A DNA stretch of 64,000 nucleotides, taken from NCBI RefSeq assembly GCF_030915385.1, contig NZ_CP133268.1:4748001-4812000 (forward strand), in the 5' to 3' direction. Both the position numbers and the translations under genes were made by a program. Positions 8,561 to 17,283 of this stretch are shown in pieces. Numbering within the stretch: the stretch's first letter is position 1; the number at the start of each line of letters is the position of its first letter. Source of the stretch: Neobacillus sp. PS3-12 (GTDB lineage: Bacteria > Bacillota > Bacilli > Bacillales > Cytobacillaceae). The notes below the pieces were generated by a model. That model searched no databases. It saw only the letters and a list, made by a program, of their open reading frames with translations, and had not been told where the DNA came from.

Positions 8561-9640
8561 ATGGAAAAAAAGAAAACAGTATTTGAAGCCGTTATCGAGC
8601 ATGGGTTTACTCGCCGGGACTTCTTGAAAATGTGCACGGCGTTAGCGGCCACTCTTGGATTGGATTACACTAAATCCGATAAAGTTGTAAAAGCAATGGA
8701 AATGGGTTCCAGAGTACCTGTTGTATGGCTTAGTTTTCAGGATTGCACAGGGTGTTCGGAATCATTTATCCGTTCATCACAACCAAAAACTGAAAGCGTT
8801 TTACTGGATATGATTTCACTTGAATATTCAGAGGTATTATCTACAGCGTCTGGTTATCAAGTAGAGAAATCGATGGAAGATGTTTTGAAAAATTATAAAG
8901 GTGAATACATATTAGCGGTTGAAGGCAGTCTTCCAGAGAATGAAGCATTTTTAAGTATAGCTGGAAAATCTGCGAAAGAAACATTTTTGCAAATGGCAGC
9001 CGGCGCAAAAGCAATTGTTGCCTATGGGTCATGTTCTTCTTGGGGTGGAATTGCCGCAGCACATCCGAATCCGACAGGTGCAAAATCAATTAAAAGCTAT
9101 GTAAGTAATACCCCTGTGATTCTAATACCTGGCTGTCCGCCGATTGCGGAAGTCATGACAGGTGTCATTGCCTATATCATTACCTTTGGTAAATTGCCGG
9201 AATTAGATGGCTTTGGCCGACCGACATCATTCTATCGTCACCGTATTCATGATAAATGTAATCGACGGGCATATTTTGATGCAGGGCTGTTTGTGGAGAA
9301 TTTTGATGATGAAGGTGCCAAGCAAGGGTATTGTTTATATAAAGTTGGCTGCAAGGGACCTACAACCTATAATTCCTGCGCGGAAATGCGTTGGAATGGT
9401 GGTGTAAGCTATCCAATTCAATCGGGAAATCCTTGTATTGGCTGTGCTGAAGCGGGATTTTGGGATAATGGACCGTTCTACACAAGAAGGGCAGAAATTC
9501 CAGGTACACAAACGACAATCAACCCGGATAAAGTTGGATTGTCTGCTATTGGTGTGGCGGCCGCCGGAATCGCCGTTCATGCAACAGGAACAGTTGTCAA
9601 AAAAAGAGAGACGATAAACGGAGTGGAGAAGAATGAGTGA
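8561..9640 (+). CDS. hyaA: [NiFe]-hydrogenase small subunit, Tat-exported
   Basis: This is the electron-transfer subunit of a group 1 membrane-bound uptake hydrogenase. I start it at ATG 8561, after GGGGTGCGG; an in-frame ATG at 8543 has no ribosome site. The twin-arginine motif T-R-R-D-F-L-K is at 17-23. Fe-S ligands include C62-T-G-C65-S-E, G-S-C-S-S-W-G-G, P-G-C-P-P, the H-D-K-C region, G-C-K-G-P and N-P-C-I-G-C. Both extra Cys positions of O2-tolerant enzymes (C-T-C-C, W-G-C) are Gly here, so the proximal cluster is the ordinary 4Fe-4S type. A C-terminal hydrophobic anchor (A-I-G-V-A-A-A-G-I-A-V) precedes a short charged tail. Length is 359 residues. It overlaps the large subunit gene by 8 bases. 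Confidence 0.95.
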   Translation: MEKKKTVFEAVIEHGFTRRDFLKMCTALAATLGLDYTKSDKVVKAMEMGSRVPVVWLSFQDCTGCSESFIRSSQPKTESVLLDMISLEYSEVLSTASGYQVEKSMEDVLKNYKGEYILAVEGSLPENEAFLSIAGKSAKETFLQMAAGAKAIVAYGSCSSWGGIAAAHPNPTGAKSIKSYVSNTPVILIPGCPPIAEVMTGVIAYIITFGKLPELDGFGRPTSFYRHRIHDKCNRRAYFDAGLFVENFDDEGAKQGYCLYKVGCKGPTTYNSCAEMRWNGGVSYPIQSGNPCIGCAEAGFWDNGPFYTRRAEIPGTQTTINPDKVGLSAIGVAAAGIAVHATGTVVKKRETINGVEKNE

Positions 9641-11357
9641 ACGAATAGTTGTTGACCCAATTACTAGAATCGAAGGTCATCTTCGAGTAGAGGTTGATAT
9701 TGATCAAAATGGGGTAATTAACGATGCCTTTAGTTCCGGTACATCTGTTAGAGGGTTGGAACTAATTGTCCGTGATCGGGACCCTCGTGATGTTTGGGCA
9801 TATATCCAGCGGATTTGTGGTGTTTGTACAACCGTCCATGCACTTACATCGATTCGCTCTGTAGAAGATGCATTAGGAATTAAGATTCCTAGAAATGCCC
9901 ATCTAATACGAGATATTATGAATGAAGTATTATATATTCACGACCACGTTGTCCATTTCTACCATTTGCATGCGCTGGACTGGGTAGATGTTGTTAGCGC
10001 TCTAAAAGCGGATCCGGCACAAACATCGCAAATCGCACAATCAATTTCCAGCTGGCCAAATTCATCAACTGGATATTTTGCCGATGTGCAAAACAAGGTG
10101 AAAAAGCTTGTAGATAGTGGACAGCTTGGTATTTTCGCCAACGGATATTGGGGTCACCCGGCATATAAACTTCCTCCTGAGGTAAATTTGTTGGCTGTTG
10201 CCCATTATCTGGAAGCGTTGGATTTTCAAAAGGAAATCGTCAAGATTCATACCATTTTTGGCGGGAAAAACCCACATCCTCATTATGTTGTCGGGGGAAT
10301 GGCCACACCGCTAGATATTGATAGCGATAATGCTGTAAATGCAGAGAGATTAATGCATGTGTCCCAATTAATTGACCAGGCAAAAGACTTTGTAAATCAA
10401 GTGTATATTCCTGATCTACTTGCTATTGGCTCCTATTATAAAGATTGGACATATGGCGGAGGATTAAATAACTATTTATGTTACGGTGATTTTTCTACAA
10501 CGAATATTTATGATGTGAAAAACTATCGAATGCCTCGTGGTATCATTTTGAATGGAAATTTAAGCCAAATTTATGATATAGACTTAAAAGATACGAAACA
10601 AATACAAGAGTTTATTGATCATTCTTGGTATACATATGATGGGAAAAAAGGAAATGGAGTCGGTAAACATCCTTTTAATGGTCAGACAGAATTAAATTAT
10701 ACCTGTCCAAAAGCACCCTTCACGACATTAGATACAACTAAACAATATAGCTGGCTGAAAGCTCCTCGCTGGAAGGAACAACCAATGGAGACAGGTCCAT
10801 TAGCCCGGATTATGGTCGGATATGCAGCTGGAAAAGATGAATTTGTCAATATTGTTGACAGTACATTGCAAAAGCTTAATCTGCCGATCACTGCCTTACA
10901 ATCTGCTATAGGACGGACAGTTGCCCGTGGTCTTGAAACAGTTTTAATTGCCAATTGGTTAAGAAACGACATGGATGAGCTTCTTAAAAACATTAAGAAC
11001 GGTAATCAAATTACGTTTGACCGAACGAAATGGGATCCAAGTACATGGCCAAGCAGTGCTCAAGGTGTTGGCTGGGCGGAAGCACCCCGCGGTGCCCTGG
11101 GGCACTGGATTGATATAGAAAACGGTAAAACGAAAAATTATCAGGCGGTAGTCCCATCTACCTGGAATGCTTCGCCAAGGGATAATAATAATACACTTGG
11201 TGCTTATGAAGCAGCTCTTAGGGGAGCACAGCTGTTAAACAAAGAGCAGCCGTTAGAAATCATGCGGATTATTCATTCCTTTGACCCATGTTTAGCTTGT
11301 GCTGTTCACTTGACCGATTTAGAAACGAAACAAACGACTAAAATTCGTTTGGGTTAG
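9633..11357 (+). CDS. hyaB: [NiFe]-hydrogenase large subunit
   Basis: This is the catalytic subunit carrying the NiFe(CN)2CO site. The L1 motif R-I-C62-G-V-C65 and C-terminal L2 motif D-P-C553-L-A-C556-A-V-H559 supply the four metal-binding cysteines. Fifteen residues follow His559, the usual tail removed by the endopeptidase encoded downstream. The length of 574 residues is normal. GGAGTGGAGA precedes the ATG. Translation is coupled to the small subunit by the 8-base overlap, and the folded dimer would be exported by Tat using the small subunit signal. Confidence 0.97.
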   Translation: MSERIVVDPITRIEGHLRVEVDIDQNGVINDAFSSGTSVRGLELIVRDRDPRDVWAYIQRICGVCTTVHALTSIRSVEDALGIKIPRNAHLIRDIMNEVLYIHDHVVHFYHLHALDWVDVVSALKADPAQTSQIAQSISSWPNSSTGYFADVQNKVKKLVDSGQLGIFANGYWGHPAYKLPPEVNLLAVAHYLEALDFQKEIVKIHTIFGGKNPHPHYVVGGMATPLDIDSDNAVNAERLMHVSQLIDQAKDFVNQVYIPDLLAIGSYYKDWTYGGGLNNYLCYGDFSTTNIYDVKNYRMPRGIILNGNLSQIYDIDLKDTKQIQEFIDHSWYTYDGKKGNGVGKHPFNGQTELNYTCPKAPFTTLDTTKQYSWLKAPRWKEQPMETGPLARIMVGYAAGKDEFVNIVDSTLQKLNLPITALQSAIGRTVARGLETVLIANWLRNDMDELLKNIKNGNQITFDRTKWDPSTWPSSAQGVGWAEAPRGALGHWIDIENGKTKNYQAVVPSTWNASPRDNNNTLGAYEAALRGAQLLNKEQPLEIMRIIHSFDPCLACAVHLTDLETKQTTKIRLG

Positions 11358-11368
11358 GAGGGAGGCAA

Positions 11369-12172
11369 ATGGATGGCCTCAATCGTAAGGTTTCAGATGC
11401 TGAGATAGTTGTATTGCCTTTACATGAAAATGAAAATAGTGAAAATTCATTTCACCCTGAAAGACCGATCAAATATAAAAAAGTCAATGCTTCCGTAAAA
11501 GTGTATGTATGGGAATTGCCTGTGCGGATTTTCCATTGGGTCAACATGTTAGCCATTATTTTATTAATGATAACAGGAATTTACATTGGGAAACCATTTG
11601 TAAGTGCTTCTGTTCCTGAAGAGGCTTATTACTCCAATTTCATGGGCTGGGCAAGATATATTCACTTTTTCTCAGCATTCATTTTCACGGCAAACATTCT
11701 ATATCGTTATTATTGGGTTTTTAAAGGGAATAAGTATGCATCGTCAAATCCGTTAAGGGTTCTTTTTTGGAAAGAAGTATTTGAAACGGTGAAATTCTAT
11801 TTATTCCTAAAAAATAAAAAGCCACACTATGCTGGACATAACCCGTTGGCACAGCTTAGCTATTGGATTTTTCAAGGATTTGGTTCGTTAATTATTATTT
11901 TCACAGGATTCTATATGTATTTTGAACCACAGCTGCAATCCATTTGGGCGAAACTTTTTGCTTGGGTGCCGTATATTTTCGGTAATAGCTATAGTATCCG
12001 GTCTTGGCATCATCTGACGGCATGGGCTTTTATGCTGTTTATTCTCATTCATGTATATATGGTTTTACGTGATGATTACCTAGAGCGCAATGGAGAAGTT
12101 TCATCGATGTTTACCGGGTACAAGACAGAGCCAAAAAAAGTAGTTGGTGGGAAAAATGCTAAAAAGAAATGA
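11369..12172 (+). CDS. hyaC: Ni/Fe-hydrogenase b-type cytochrome
   Basis: This is the integral membrane haem b protein that anchors the hydrogenase and passes electrons to the quinone pool. It has 267 residues with about four membrane segments. Candidate haem ligands are His in F-H-W-V-N, Y-I-H-F-F, W-H-H-L-T and L-I-H-V-Y. The N-terminal 45 residues are an unusually long soluble extension before the first helix. AGGAGGGAGG precedes the ATG, 11 bases after the large subunit stop. The 3' end overlaps the protease gene. Confidence 0.92.
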   Translation: MDGLNRKVSDAEIVVLPLHENENSENSFHPERPIKYKKVNASVKVYVWELPVRIFHWVNMLAIILLMITGIYIGKPFVSASVPEEAYYSNFMGWARYIHFFSAFIFTANILYRYYWVFKGNKYASSNPLRVLFWKEVFETVKFYLFLKNKKPHYAGHNPLAQLSYWIFQGFGSLIIIFTGFYMYFEPQLQSIWAKLFAWVPYIFGNSYSIRSWHHLTAWAFMLFILIHVYMVLRDDYLERNGEVSSMFTGYKTEPKKVVGGKNAKKK

Positions 12173-12662
12173 AGATAAAAAAATAACAGTTTTAGGTATT
12201 GGCAACACCCTCTTCTCGGATGAGGGTGTTGGCATTCATCTTTTGCCGATTTTAGTGGAAGAGTTTAAAGATGACGAAAATATTGAGATTATTGAAGGTT
12301 TGACAGACGGGATGAGATTATTGGGTCCTGTTGAGGATGCAGAAAACTTGATTATCATCGATGCCATTAATGCCGGGAGGGAGCCTGGTACGATTATTTC
12401 CTTAAAAGGTGACGAAATTCCTGCTTATTTTGGTATAAAGATGTCCATTCATCAACTAGGATTCCAGGAAGTATTGCTGGCAGCCAAAATGCGTGAACGG
12501 TATCCAAAACAAATTGCCATGATTGGGATGCAGCCTGCATCTTTAAAACTGGGGATAGAATTAACGGATACAAATCGCACAAAATTGCCTGACCTTGCAA
12601 AAGCGGTCATTGATCAAGTCAACGCCTGGAGGTTTGCAGAATGTACCGAAAAGAATTTTTAA
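12156..12662 (+). CDS. hyaD: hydrogenase maturation protease (HyaD/HybD family)
   Basis: This endopeptidase removes the large-subunit C-terminal tail after nickel insertion. The protein has 168 residues from ATG 12156 (GGTGGG upstream; the TTG at 12144 is less likely). Nickel-sensing/catalytic residues are E23 (S-D-E-G-V-G), D69 (I-D-A-I-N-A-G) and H99 (S-I-H-Q-L), nearly matching HybD E16/D62/H93. It overlaps the cytochrome gene by 17 bases and the next gene by 22. Confidence 0.92.
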   Translation: MLKRNEDKKITVLGIGNTLFSDEGVGIHLLPILVEEFKDDENIEIIEGLTDGMRLLGPVEDAENLIIIDAINAGREPGTIISLKGDEIPAYFGIKMSIHQLGFQEVLLAAKMRERYPKQIAMIGMQPASLKLGIELTDTNRTKLPDLAKAVIDQVNAWRFAECTEKNF

Positions 12663-13084
12663 AAGAAATGGGTACAAGTTTATTTCAAACAATGAAAAAC
12701 GTCTACGAACCTTTCATTCATGATGACTTACAAAAAGTTGAAGAAGTGATGGACCAGACATTAGGCATTAAATGGGTTCCGCTTATGAGTTCAGATGATT
12801 CCAGCTCAAAGCTGGAAATGAAATTTATTAACGGAAGTCCAATAATGGTTATTCGTGACGGAGCGAACATACATGTCTTGAGTGGTATTTGTCATGAATG
12901 TTCGAATATTATAACCGTTACAACACTATATTCAACTGGGAAATGTTTCAATTGCGAGAAAGAATATAATTTTAAAACAAAACAAGGAGATCTATCTTTA
13001 AAGACAATACCCGTAAAAAAGAAGGACCATGTGATTTACATTGGATTTGATAAGGAAAAGAAACTAGGTGGTTTCAGTGCATGA
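12641..13084 (+). CDS. four-cysteine accessory protein in hydrogenase operon, function unknown
   Basis: This 147-residue protein overlaps both the protease gene and hypA, and GGAGG precedes its ATG. An N-terminal helical part is followed by a beta-rich C-terminal half with C84-H-E-C87 and C102-F-N-C105. The layout (first Cys pair, second Cys pair, then Y-N-F-K-T-K-Q-G-D-L and a final I-Y-I strand) looks like a Rieske fold in which the His ligands are replaced by Cys. A zinc ribbon or a rubredoxin-like site is the alternative. I do not recognise a named family. The position suggests a role in hydrogenase assembly or electron transfer (inference). Confidence 0.75.
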   Translation: MYRKEFLKEMGTSLFQTMKNVYEPFIHDDLQKVEEVMDQTLGIKWVPLMSSDDSSSKLEMKFINGSPIMVIRDGANIHVLSGICHECSNIITVTTLYSTGKCFNCEKEYNFKTKQGDLSLKTIPVKKKDHVIYIGFDKEKKLGGFSA

Positions 13085-13436
13085 AATGGCCCTAATGGGG
13101 GATATCCTTCAGCTCGTTCAGGAAGATTCAGCCAAGCATGAGATTCACAAAGTCGAGAAAGTGGAATTAATTGTCGGTGAGATCTCAAATACATTGCCGG
13201 ATGCACTGCAAATGGCCTTTGATATTTTCCGCGATCAGAACTTGCATTTGTTTTCACCTAATGCGCAATTAATCATTCATATTGAGTCGGCCAAAGCAGT
13301 ATGTGTGATTTGCGGGGAGGAATATCATCCTACTCAAAAAATCGCTTTATGCCCGAATTGTAAAATTCCTTCTGGAAAAGTATTGGAGGGAGAAACATTT
13401 CAGATTTTATCATACGAAGGGAGTAACGAACAATGA
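13077..13436 (+). CDS. hypA: hydrogenase nickel incorporation protein HypA
   Basis: This nickel chaperone acts with HypB. I choose GTG 13077, preceded by AGGTGG, because it gives the essential N-terminal M-H-E nickel motif. An upstream GTG at 13068 would bury His2. The zinc site is C76-V-I-C79 and C92-P-N-C95. The length is 119 residues. It overlaps the preceding gene by 8 bases and hypB by 4 (ATGA). Confidence 0.95.
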   Translation: MHEMALMGDILQLVQEDSAKHEIHKVEKVELIVGEISNTLPDALQMAFDIFRDQNLHLFSPNAQLIIHIESAKAVCVICGEEYHPTQKIALCPNCKIPSGKVLEGETFQILSYEGSNEQ

Positions 13437-14092
13437 AGGTTATGGTAAGAGCAGATGTATTAACGAATAACAATATAGCAGCAGACTTTAACCGAGAACT
13501 TTTTCAGAAAACAAAAACGCTCGTCATCAATTTAATGAGCTCACCTGGCGCAGGAAAAACTACATTGCTTGAGGAAACGGTCAGAGCACTATCAGGTAAG
13601 TACCGCATTGCGGTAATTGAAGGGGACTTGGCTACGGAAAGAGATGCTGACAGAATCCGGGCAATGGGAGCCAAGGCAGTACAAATTAATACACACGGCG
13701 GCTGTCATCTTGATGCGCGAATGGTAGCAGCTTGCGTAGGGGAATTTGATCTGGAAGAAATTGATTTGCTCTTTATCGAAAATGTGGGCAACTTGGTTTG
13801 TCCATCAGGTTATGATTTGGGACAGAATCATAAAGTAGCAGTTCTTAGCGTACCGGAAGGAAATGATAAAATTCCAAAGTATCCGCAAATGTTCATGCGA
13901 ACTGAGCTGGTGCTTTTAAATAAAACTGATTTGCTCCCATATCTTGACTTTAACGTTGATGAAGCTGTAAGAGACCTGTCGGAAATCAATCCGCAGTCGA
14001 AATTAATTCCGCTTTCAGCCAAAACAAATGAGGGCTTACAAGATTGGTTTTCCTGGATTAAAGAGGCATACCGACAATGCGTACAGCAGTAA
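13433..14092 (+). CDS. hypB: hydrogenase nickel GTPase HypB
   Basis: This GTPase drives nickel delivery to the large subunit. The P-loop S-S-P-G-A-G-K-T-T spans residues 36-44, with D-L-A-T-E-R (switch), G-G-C-H-L-D (metal site) and N-K-T-D (guanine specificity). It has neither an N-terminal His-rich stretch nor a C-x-x-C-G-C site, so nickel storage ability is probably low. It is 219 residues long. GAAGGGAG precedes the ATG, and the 3' end overlaps the hypF stub by 16 bases. Confidence 0.95.
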   Translation: MKVMVRADVLTNNNIAADFNRELFQKTKTLVINLMSSPGAGKTTLLEETVRALSGKYRIAVIEGDLATERDADRIRAMGAKAVQINTHGGCHLDARMVAACVGEFDLEEIDLLFIENVGNLVCPSGYDLGQNHKVAVLSVPEGNDKIPKYPQMFMRTELVLLNKTDLLPYLDFNVDEAVRDLSEINPQSKLIPLSAKTNEGLQDWFSWIKEAYRQCVQQ

Positions 14093-14304
14093 AAATTACC
14101 ATTAGAGGCCGAGTTCAAGGTGTTGGGTTTCGTCCGTTTGTTTTTAGATTAGCACAAGATTCCCATTTAAATGGAACTGTACAAAATAATATGGATGGAG
14201 TAAAGATTCAGCTTGAAGGGGAAACGAACCGAGTCAAGAACTTTATAGCGGACATAAGAAAGAAGGAATATCGATGTGTGTTGGGGTACCAGCAAAAGTC
14301 GTAA
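14077..14304 (+). pseudogene. hypF: hypF reduced to part of the acylphosphatase domain
   Basis: HypF makes the cyanide ligands of the NiFe site and is normally about 750 residues: acylphosphatase, zinc fingers, YrdC-like and Kae1-like domains. Only 75 residues exist here. The acylphosphatase motif G-R-V-Q-G-V-G-F-R-P-F and the Asn in G-T-V-Q-N are present. The sequence ends in the second helix, before the last strand, and its final 10 codons overlap hypC. This looks like an internal deletion that joined the hypF start to the hypC translation start. A functional HypF would have to be encoded elsewhere. Confidence 0.85.
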
Positions 14305-14507
14305 AGAAAATGGAATATAGTGCCACTGTTGATGTGCTGGGTTCACAAACAACAGTGGGGATAATTTTTGTATCGGAAGTAGAGATTGGAGATTATGTGA
14401 TCGTTCATGCAGGCCAGGCCATGAGCATTGTGGACGAGGATTATGCAAGAGAAAGTGTGGAAGAATGGAGGAAACTCGTTGATGCTCGAAATTCTGAAAC
14501 AATCTAA
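14274..14507 (+). CDS. hypC: hydrogenase assembly chaperone HypC
   Basis: This small chaperone starts M-C-V-G-V-P-A-K-V, with the essential Cys2 that carries the Fe(CN)2CO unit with HypD. It has 77 residues. The site AAGAAGGA is correctly spaced before the ATG. It overlaps the hypF stub by 31 bases and hypD by 26, so all maturation genes are translationally coupled. Confidence 0.95.
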   Translation: MCVGVPAKVVKKMEYSATVDVLGSQTTVGIIFVSEVEIGDYVIVHAGQAMSIVDEDYARESVEEWRKLVDARNSETI

Positions 14508-15594
14508 CAATCCGGAAATCTGCAAGCCACTAGTCGAAAAGGTTATTGAGAAAGCGAAAGAATTTCAATTGAGATTTGGGCGCAATCCTGCCTTCATGGA
14601 GGTTTGCGGCTCCCATACAATGGCGCTTGCCCGTACAGGAATAAAGCAGGCTTTAAAAGAGTACGTGAATTTGATTTCAGGACCAGGTTGTCCGGTATGC
14701 GTTACGGATCAAAGATCGATTGATGCGATGATCGCCTTGGCAGAAGGGGAGAATCGAATTATTTGCACTTTTGGAGATATGATGAGGGTTCCCGGTTCCG
14801 AAAAGACACTGCTCGATTCGAAAATAGCCGGGAAGGATATTCGTGTTTTATATTCTCCGGTTGAGGCGGTAAAGGTTGCAGAGGAAAATCCGAATAAAGA
14901 GGTGATTTTCCTTGGAATTGGCTTTGAAACGACCATTCCAATCATGGCCCTTATGGTTGGAGAAGCAGAAAAACGGGCTGTCAAAAACTTTTCGATTTGG
15001 ATGGCGACAAAGCTGGTTGAACCAGTGCTTCGCTATTTATTAGACAGCGGGGATGTCCAGTTGGACGGTTTTTTACTTCCCGGCCATGTTTCCATTGTAC
15101 TTGGGGAGGATTCCTACCGTTATTTAGTAGATGAATATCAAATTTCCGGAGTAATTACAGGCTTTGAGACAGCTGAATTACTTTCAGGCATATACAAGCT
15201 AAGTGATCTGGCTATGCAAGGTCATGTTTCCATTGAAAACAACCATCCTTCTGTTGTCAGTAAAACCGGCAATCAGGTGAGTCAGGAGTGGATGGCAAAA
15301 TATTTAATCGAGTGTGATGAGGTATGGCGGGGAATCGGCGTAATTCCTAAAAGTGGACTTGATTTGAAGCCGGAATATGATCAGTATAATGCGAAAAAAA
15401 TTTTTACCGTCACAGTTGGAGTGCCGAAAAAAACGAAATGCCGCTGCGGTGAAGTCATTCGCGGACTTATTTCCCCTAATGAGTGCCCGCTGTTTGGCAA
15501 AGCGTGTCATCCGATGAACCCAATTGGACCATGTATGGTTTCTTCAGAAGGCAGCTGCTCTGCTTATTATCACTACATGAGGGAGAGTATTTAA
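14482..15594 (+). CDS. hypD: hydrogenase maturation scaffold HypD
   Basis: This is the Fe-S scaffold on which Fe(CN)2CO is assembled with HypC. ATG 14482 follows GGAGG at 14467-14471, giving 370 residues. Conserved motifs are C42-G-S-H, G-P-G-C70-P-V-C73, G-F-E-T-T and P-G-H-V-S. A C-terminal Cys-rich [4Fe-4S] region follows (C-R-C-G-E, N-E-C-P-L, K-A-C, G-P-C-M-V, G-S-C-S-A). The TAA shares its last base with the hypE ATG. Confidence 0.96.
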   Translation: MLEILKQSNNPEICKPLVEKVIEKAKEFQLRFGRNPAFMEVCGSHTMALARTGIKQALKEYVNLISGPGCPVCVTDQRSIDAMIALAEGENRIICTFGDMMRVPGSEKTLLDSKIAGKDIRVLYSPVEAVKVAEENPNKEVIFLGIGFETTIPIMALMVGEAEKRAVKNFSIWMATKLVEPVLRYLLDSGDVQLDGFLLPGHVSIVLGEDSYRYLVDEYQISGVITGFETAELLSGIYKLSDLAMQGHVSIENNHPSVVSKTGNQVSQEWMAKYLIECDEVWRGIGVIPKSGLDLKPEYDQYNAKKIFTVTVGVPKKTKCRCGEVIRGLISPNECPLFGKACHPMNPIGPCMVSSEGSCSAYYHYMRESI

Positions 15595-16595
15595 TGGAGA
15601 AACTTATTAGCTTAGCACACGGTGATGGGGGAGAATTAAGTCATCGGCTCATTTGTGATGTGTTTATAGACGCATTTGGCGATAACAATACTCCGTTATT
15701 CGATGCAGCAGCATTAACAATTCCCACCGGGAAAATTGCTGTAACGACGGATTCGTTTGTGATTAAACCAATTTTTTTCCCTGGAGGTTCCATTGGGAAA
15801 TTGGCTGTTGCCGGAACAGTCAATGACCTTGCCGTAAGCGGGGCAAGGCCTGTCTACTTAACATGCGGCTTTATAATTGAAGAAGGCTTTCCAATTGCCG
15901 AGTTGAGAAAAGTCGTTGCAGATATGGTAAACGAAGCGAAGAAAACAGGCGTTAAGATTGTAGCCGGAGATACCAAAGTGGTGGAATGCGGCAGTGCAGA
16001 CGGTGTGTATATTAATACAACTGGGATCGGTATATATGATAAGAATGCTGGATGTAGCCTTGCTTTTACAGAGGGAGATGCAATTATTGTTTCCGGTTCG
16101 ATTGGTGACCATGGTGTTGCAGTACTTACGGCTCGAGGAGAATTAGGAATACATAGCCCCATTGAAAGCGATTGTGCATCGTTAAATCACATGCTTGGAA
16201 AGGTTTTAGCGTCAACTGATGGCGTACGGATCATGAGGGATCCCACTAGAGGAGGTCTTGCGACCACTCTTGTGGAAATTGCCGAGGATTTTCATTTAAC
16301 AATGAAAATCAATGAATCAGACCTTCCTGTTAAAGCGGAAGTCCATGGAGTTTGTGACTTATTAGGTTTTGACCCGTTATATCTTGCCAATGAGGGAAAA
16401 GCTATTTTGATCGTTGCGGCAGAGGAAAAAGATAAAGTGATAGACATTTTGCGAGAGTTCCCTGAAGGCAAAGATGCAGTTGTTATCGGCACTATTATCG
16501 CCAAAAACAAAGGCCAGCTCCTATTAGAAACACCACTCGGCTCAAAACGGCTCCTCACAAGATTATCGGGCACCATGTTTCCCCGAATATGTTAG
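15594..16595 (+). CDS. hypE: carbamoyl dehydratase HypE
   Basis: This ATP-dependent enzyme converts a carbamoyl group on its C-terminal Cys to thiocyanate for the CN ligands. ATG 15594 follows GAGGGAGAG, giving 333 residues beginning M-E-K-L-I-S-L-A-H-G-D-G-G. The C-terminus P-R-I-C carries the acceptor Cys. HypE needs HypF as carbamoyl donor enzyme, and the local hypF is only a stub, so the pathway is incomplete in this operon. Confidence 0.96.
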   Translation: MEKLISLAHGDGGELSHRLICDVFIDAFGDNNTPLFDAAALTIPTGKIAVTTDSFVIKPIFFPGGSIGKLAVAGTVNDLAVSGARPVYLTCGFIIEEGFPIAELRKVVADMVNEAKKTGVKIVAGDTKVVECGSADGVYINTTGIGIYDKNAGCSLAFTEGDAIIVSGSIGDHGVAVLTARGELGIHSPIESDCASLNHMLGKVLASTDGVRIMRDPTRGGLATTLVEIAEDFHLTMKINESDLPVKAEVHGVCDLLGFDPLYLANEGKAILIVAAEEKDKVIDILREFPEGKDAVVIGTIIAKNKGQLLLETPLGSKRLLTRLSGTMFPRIC

Positions 16596-16770
16596 CATTG
16601 GGGACGGTGTATGGTAACAATAATGCCATTTAAATCGATTGGCATTGGTTCTTAAATAGGTTTGAGGGGGATTTTCTTTCCCCCAGGATTTCCAAAAAAG
16701 TACAATGGCAATGGACTACTCCAAAAAATATTTAGGAGTGTTTGTAAAATAAATAGAGGAGTGATTATGT

Positions 16771-16977
16771 ATGTTATCGAATATTGGAATTCCTGGTTTA
16801 ATAATGATTATCATTTTAGCCCTGATTATCTTTGGCCCGAAAAAATTGCCAGAACTTGGGCGTGCTGCAGGGCAAACGCTGAGGGAATTTAAAAATTCCA
16901 CTGCCGGCCTGATTGAAGAAGTAAAAGAAAATCCTTCCGAAACAAATAAATCAGAAAAAGAAACAAAATCTATTTAA
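16771..16977 (+). CDS. tatA: twin-arginine translocase subunit TatA
   Basis: This 68-residue protein has one N-terminal membrane helix ([15 protein letters not shown]), the F-G-P-K-K-L-P hinge, and an amphipathic helix with L-G-R-A-A-G-Q. GAGGAG lies 9 bases before the ATG. It follows hypE by 175 bases without tatC and most likely supplies pore subunits for export of the Tat-tagged hydrogenase. Confidence 0.93.
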   Translation: MLSNIGIPGLIMIIILALIIFGPKKLPELGRAAGQTLREFKNSTAGLIEEVKENPSETNKSEKETKSI

Positions 16978-17021
16978 TTAAGAAAAAATTGAATTGCAGC
17001 GGTCAGTGACTTAGGATACCG

Positions 17022-17085
17022 AGGTCAGTCCCCAACTCAAGTAACGCGTAATGAGGCGGGGGACTGACCCCATAGTTTTTTCTTT
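17022..17085. repeat. family C palindrome with T-run, bidirectional terminator-like
   Basis: GGTCAGTCCCC (17023-17033) and GGGGACTGACC (17059-17069) are exact inverted arms with a 25-base loop, followed by TTTTTTC. It is the only copy in the window and lies after tatA. It probably ends the hydrogenase operon. Confidence 0.75.
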
Positions 17086-17200
17086 TTTGTGTATAGAATA
17101 GTGGACAATTATATGATCGTGGTGATTTCTTCAGCTGAAAATAGTGCTTTGTTGAATAGGATGAATTCAAAGAAAATATATAACCAAAATAAACTTAGGG

Positions 17201-17250
17201 TTGACAATTGATTCTATTCGTTTTTAATATAAGTTATACCGACTGTCGGT
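17201..17250 (+). promoter_or_regulatory. TetR gene promoter and operator
   Basis: TTGACA (17201-17206) is followed after 17 bases by a TTAATA-like -10. The symmetric element ACCGACTGTCGGT (17238-17250) lies just downstream. The same 13-base element recurs three more times after the TetR gene, which points to autoregulation. Confidence 0.7.
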
Positions 17251-17283
17251 CTGATTCATGATTATAATTAGGGGAGGTCCATA

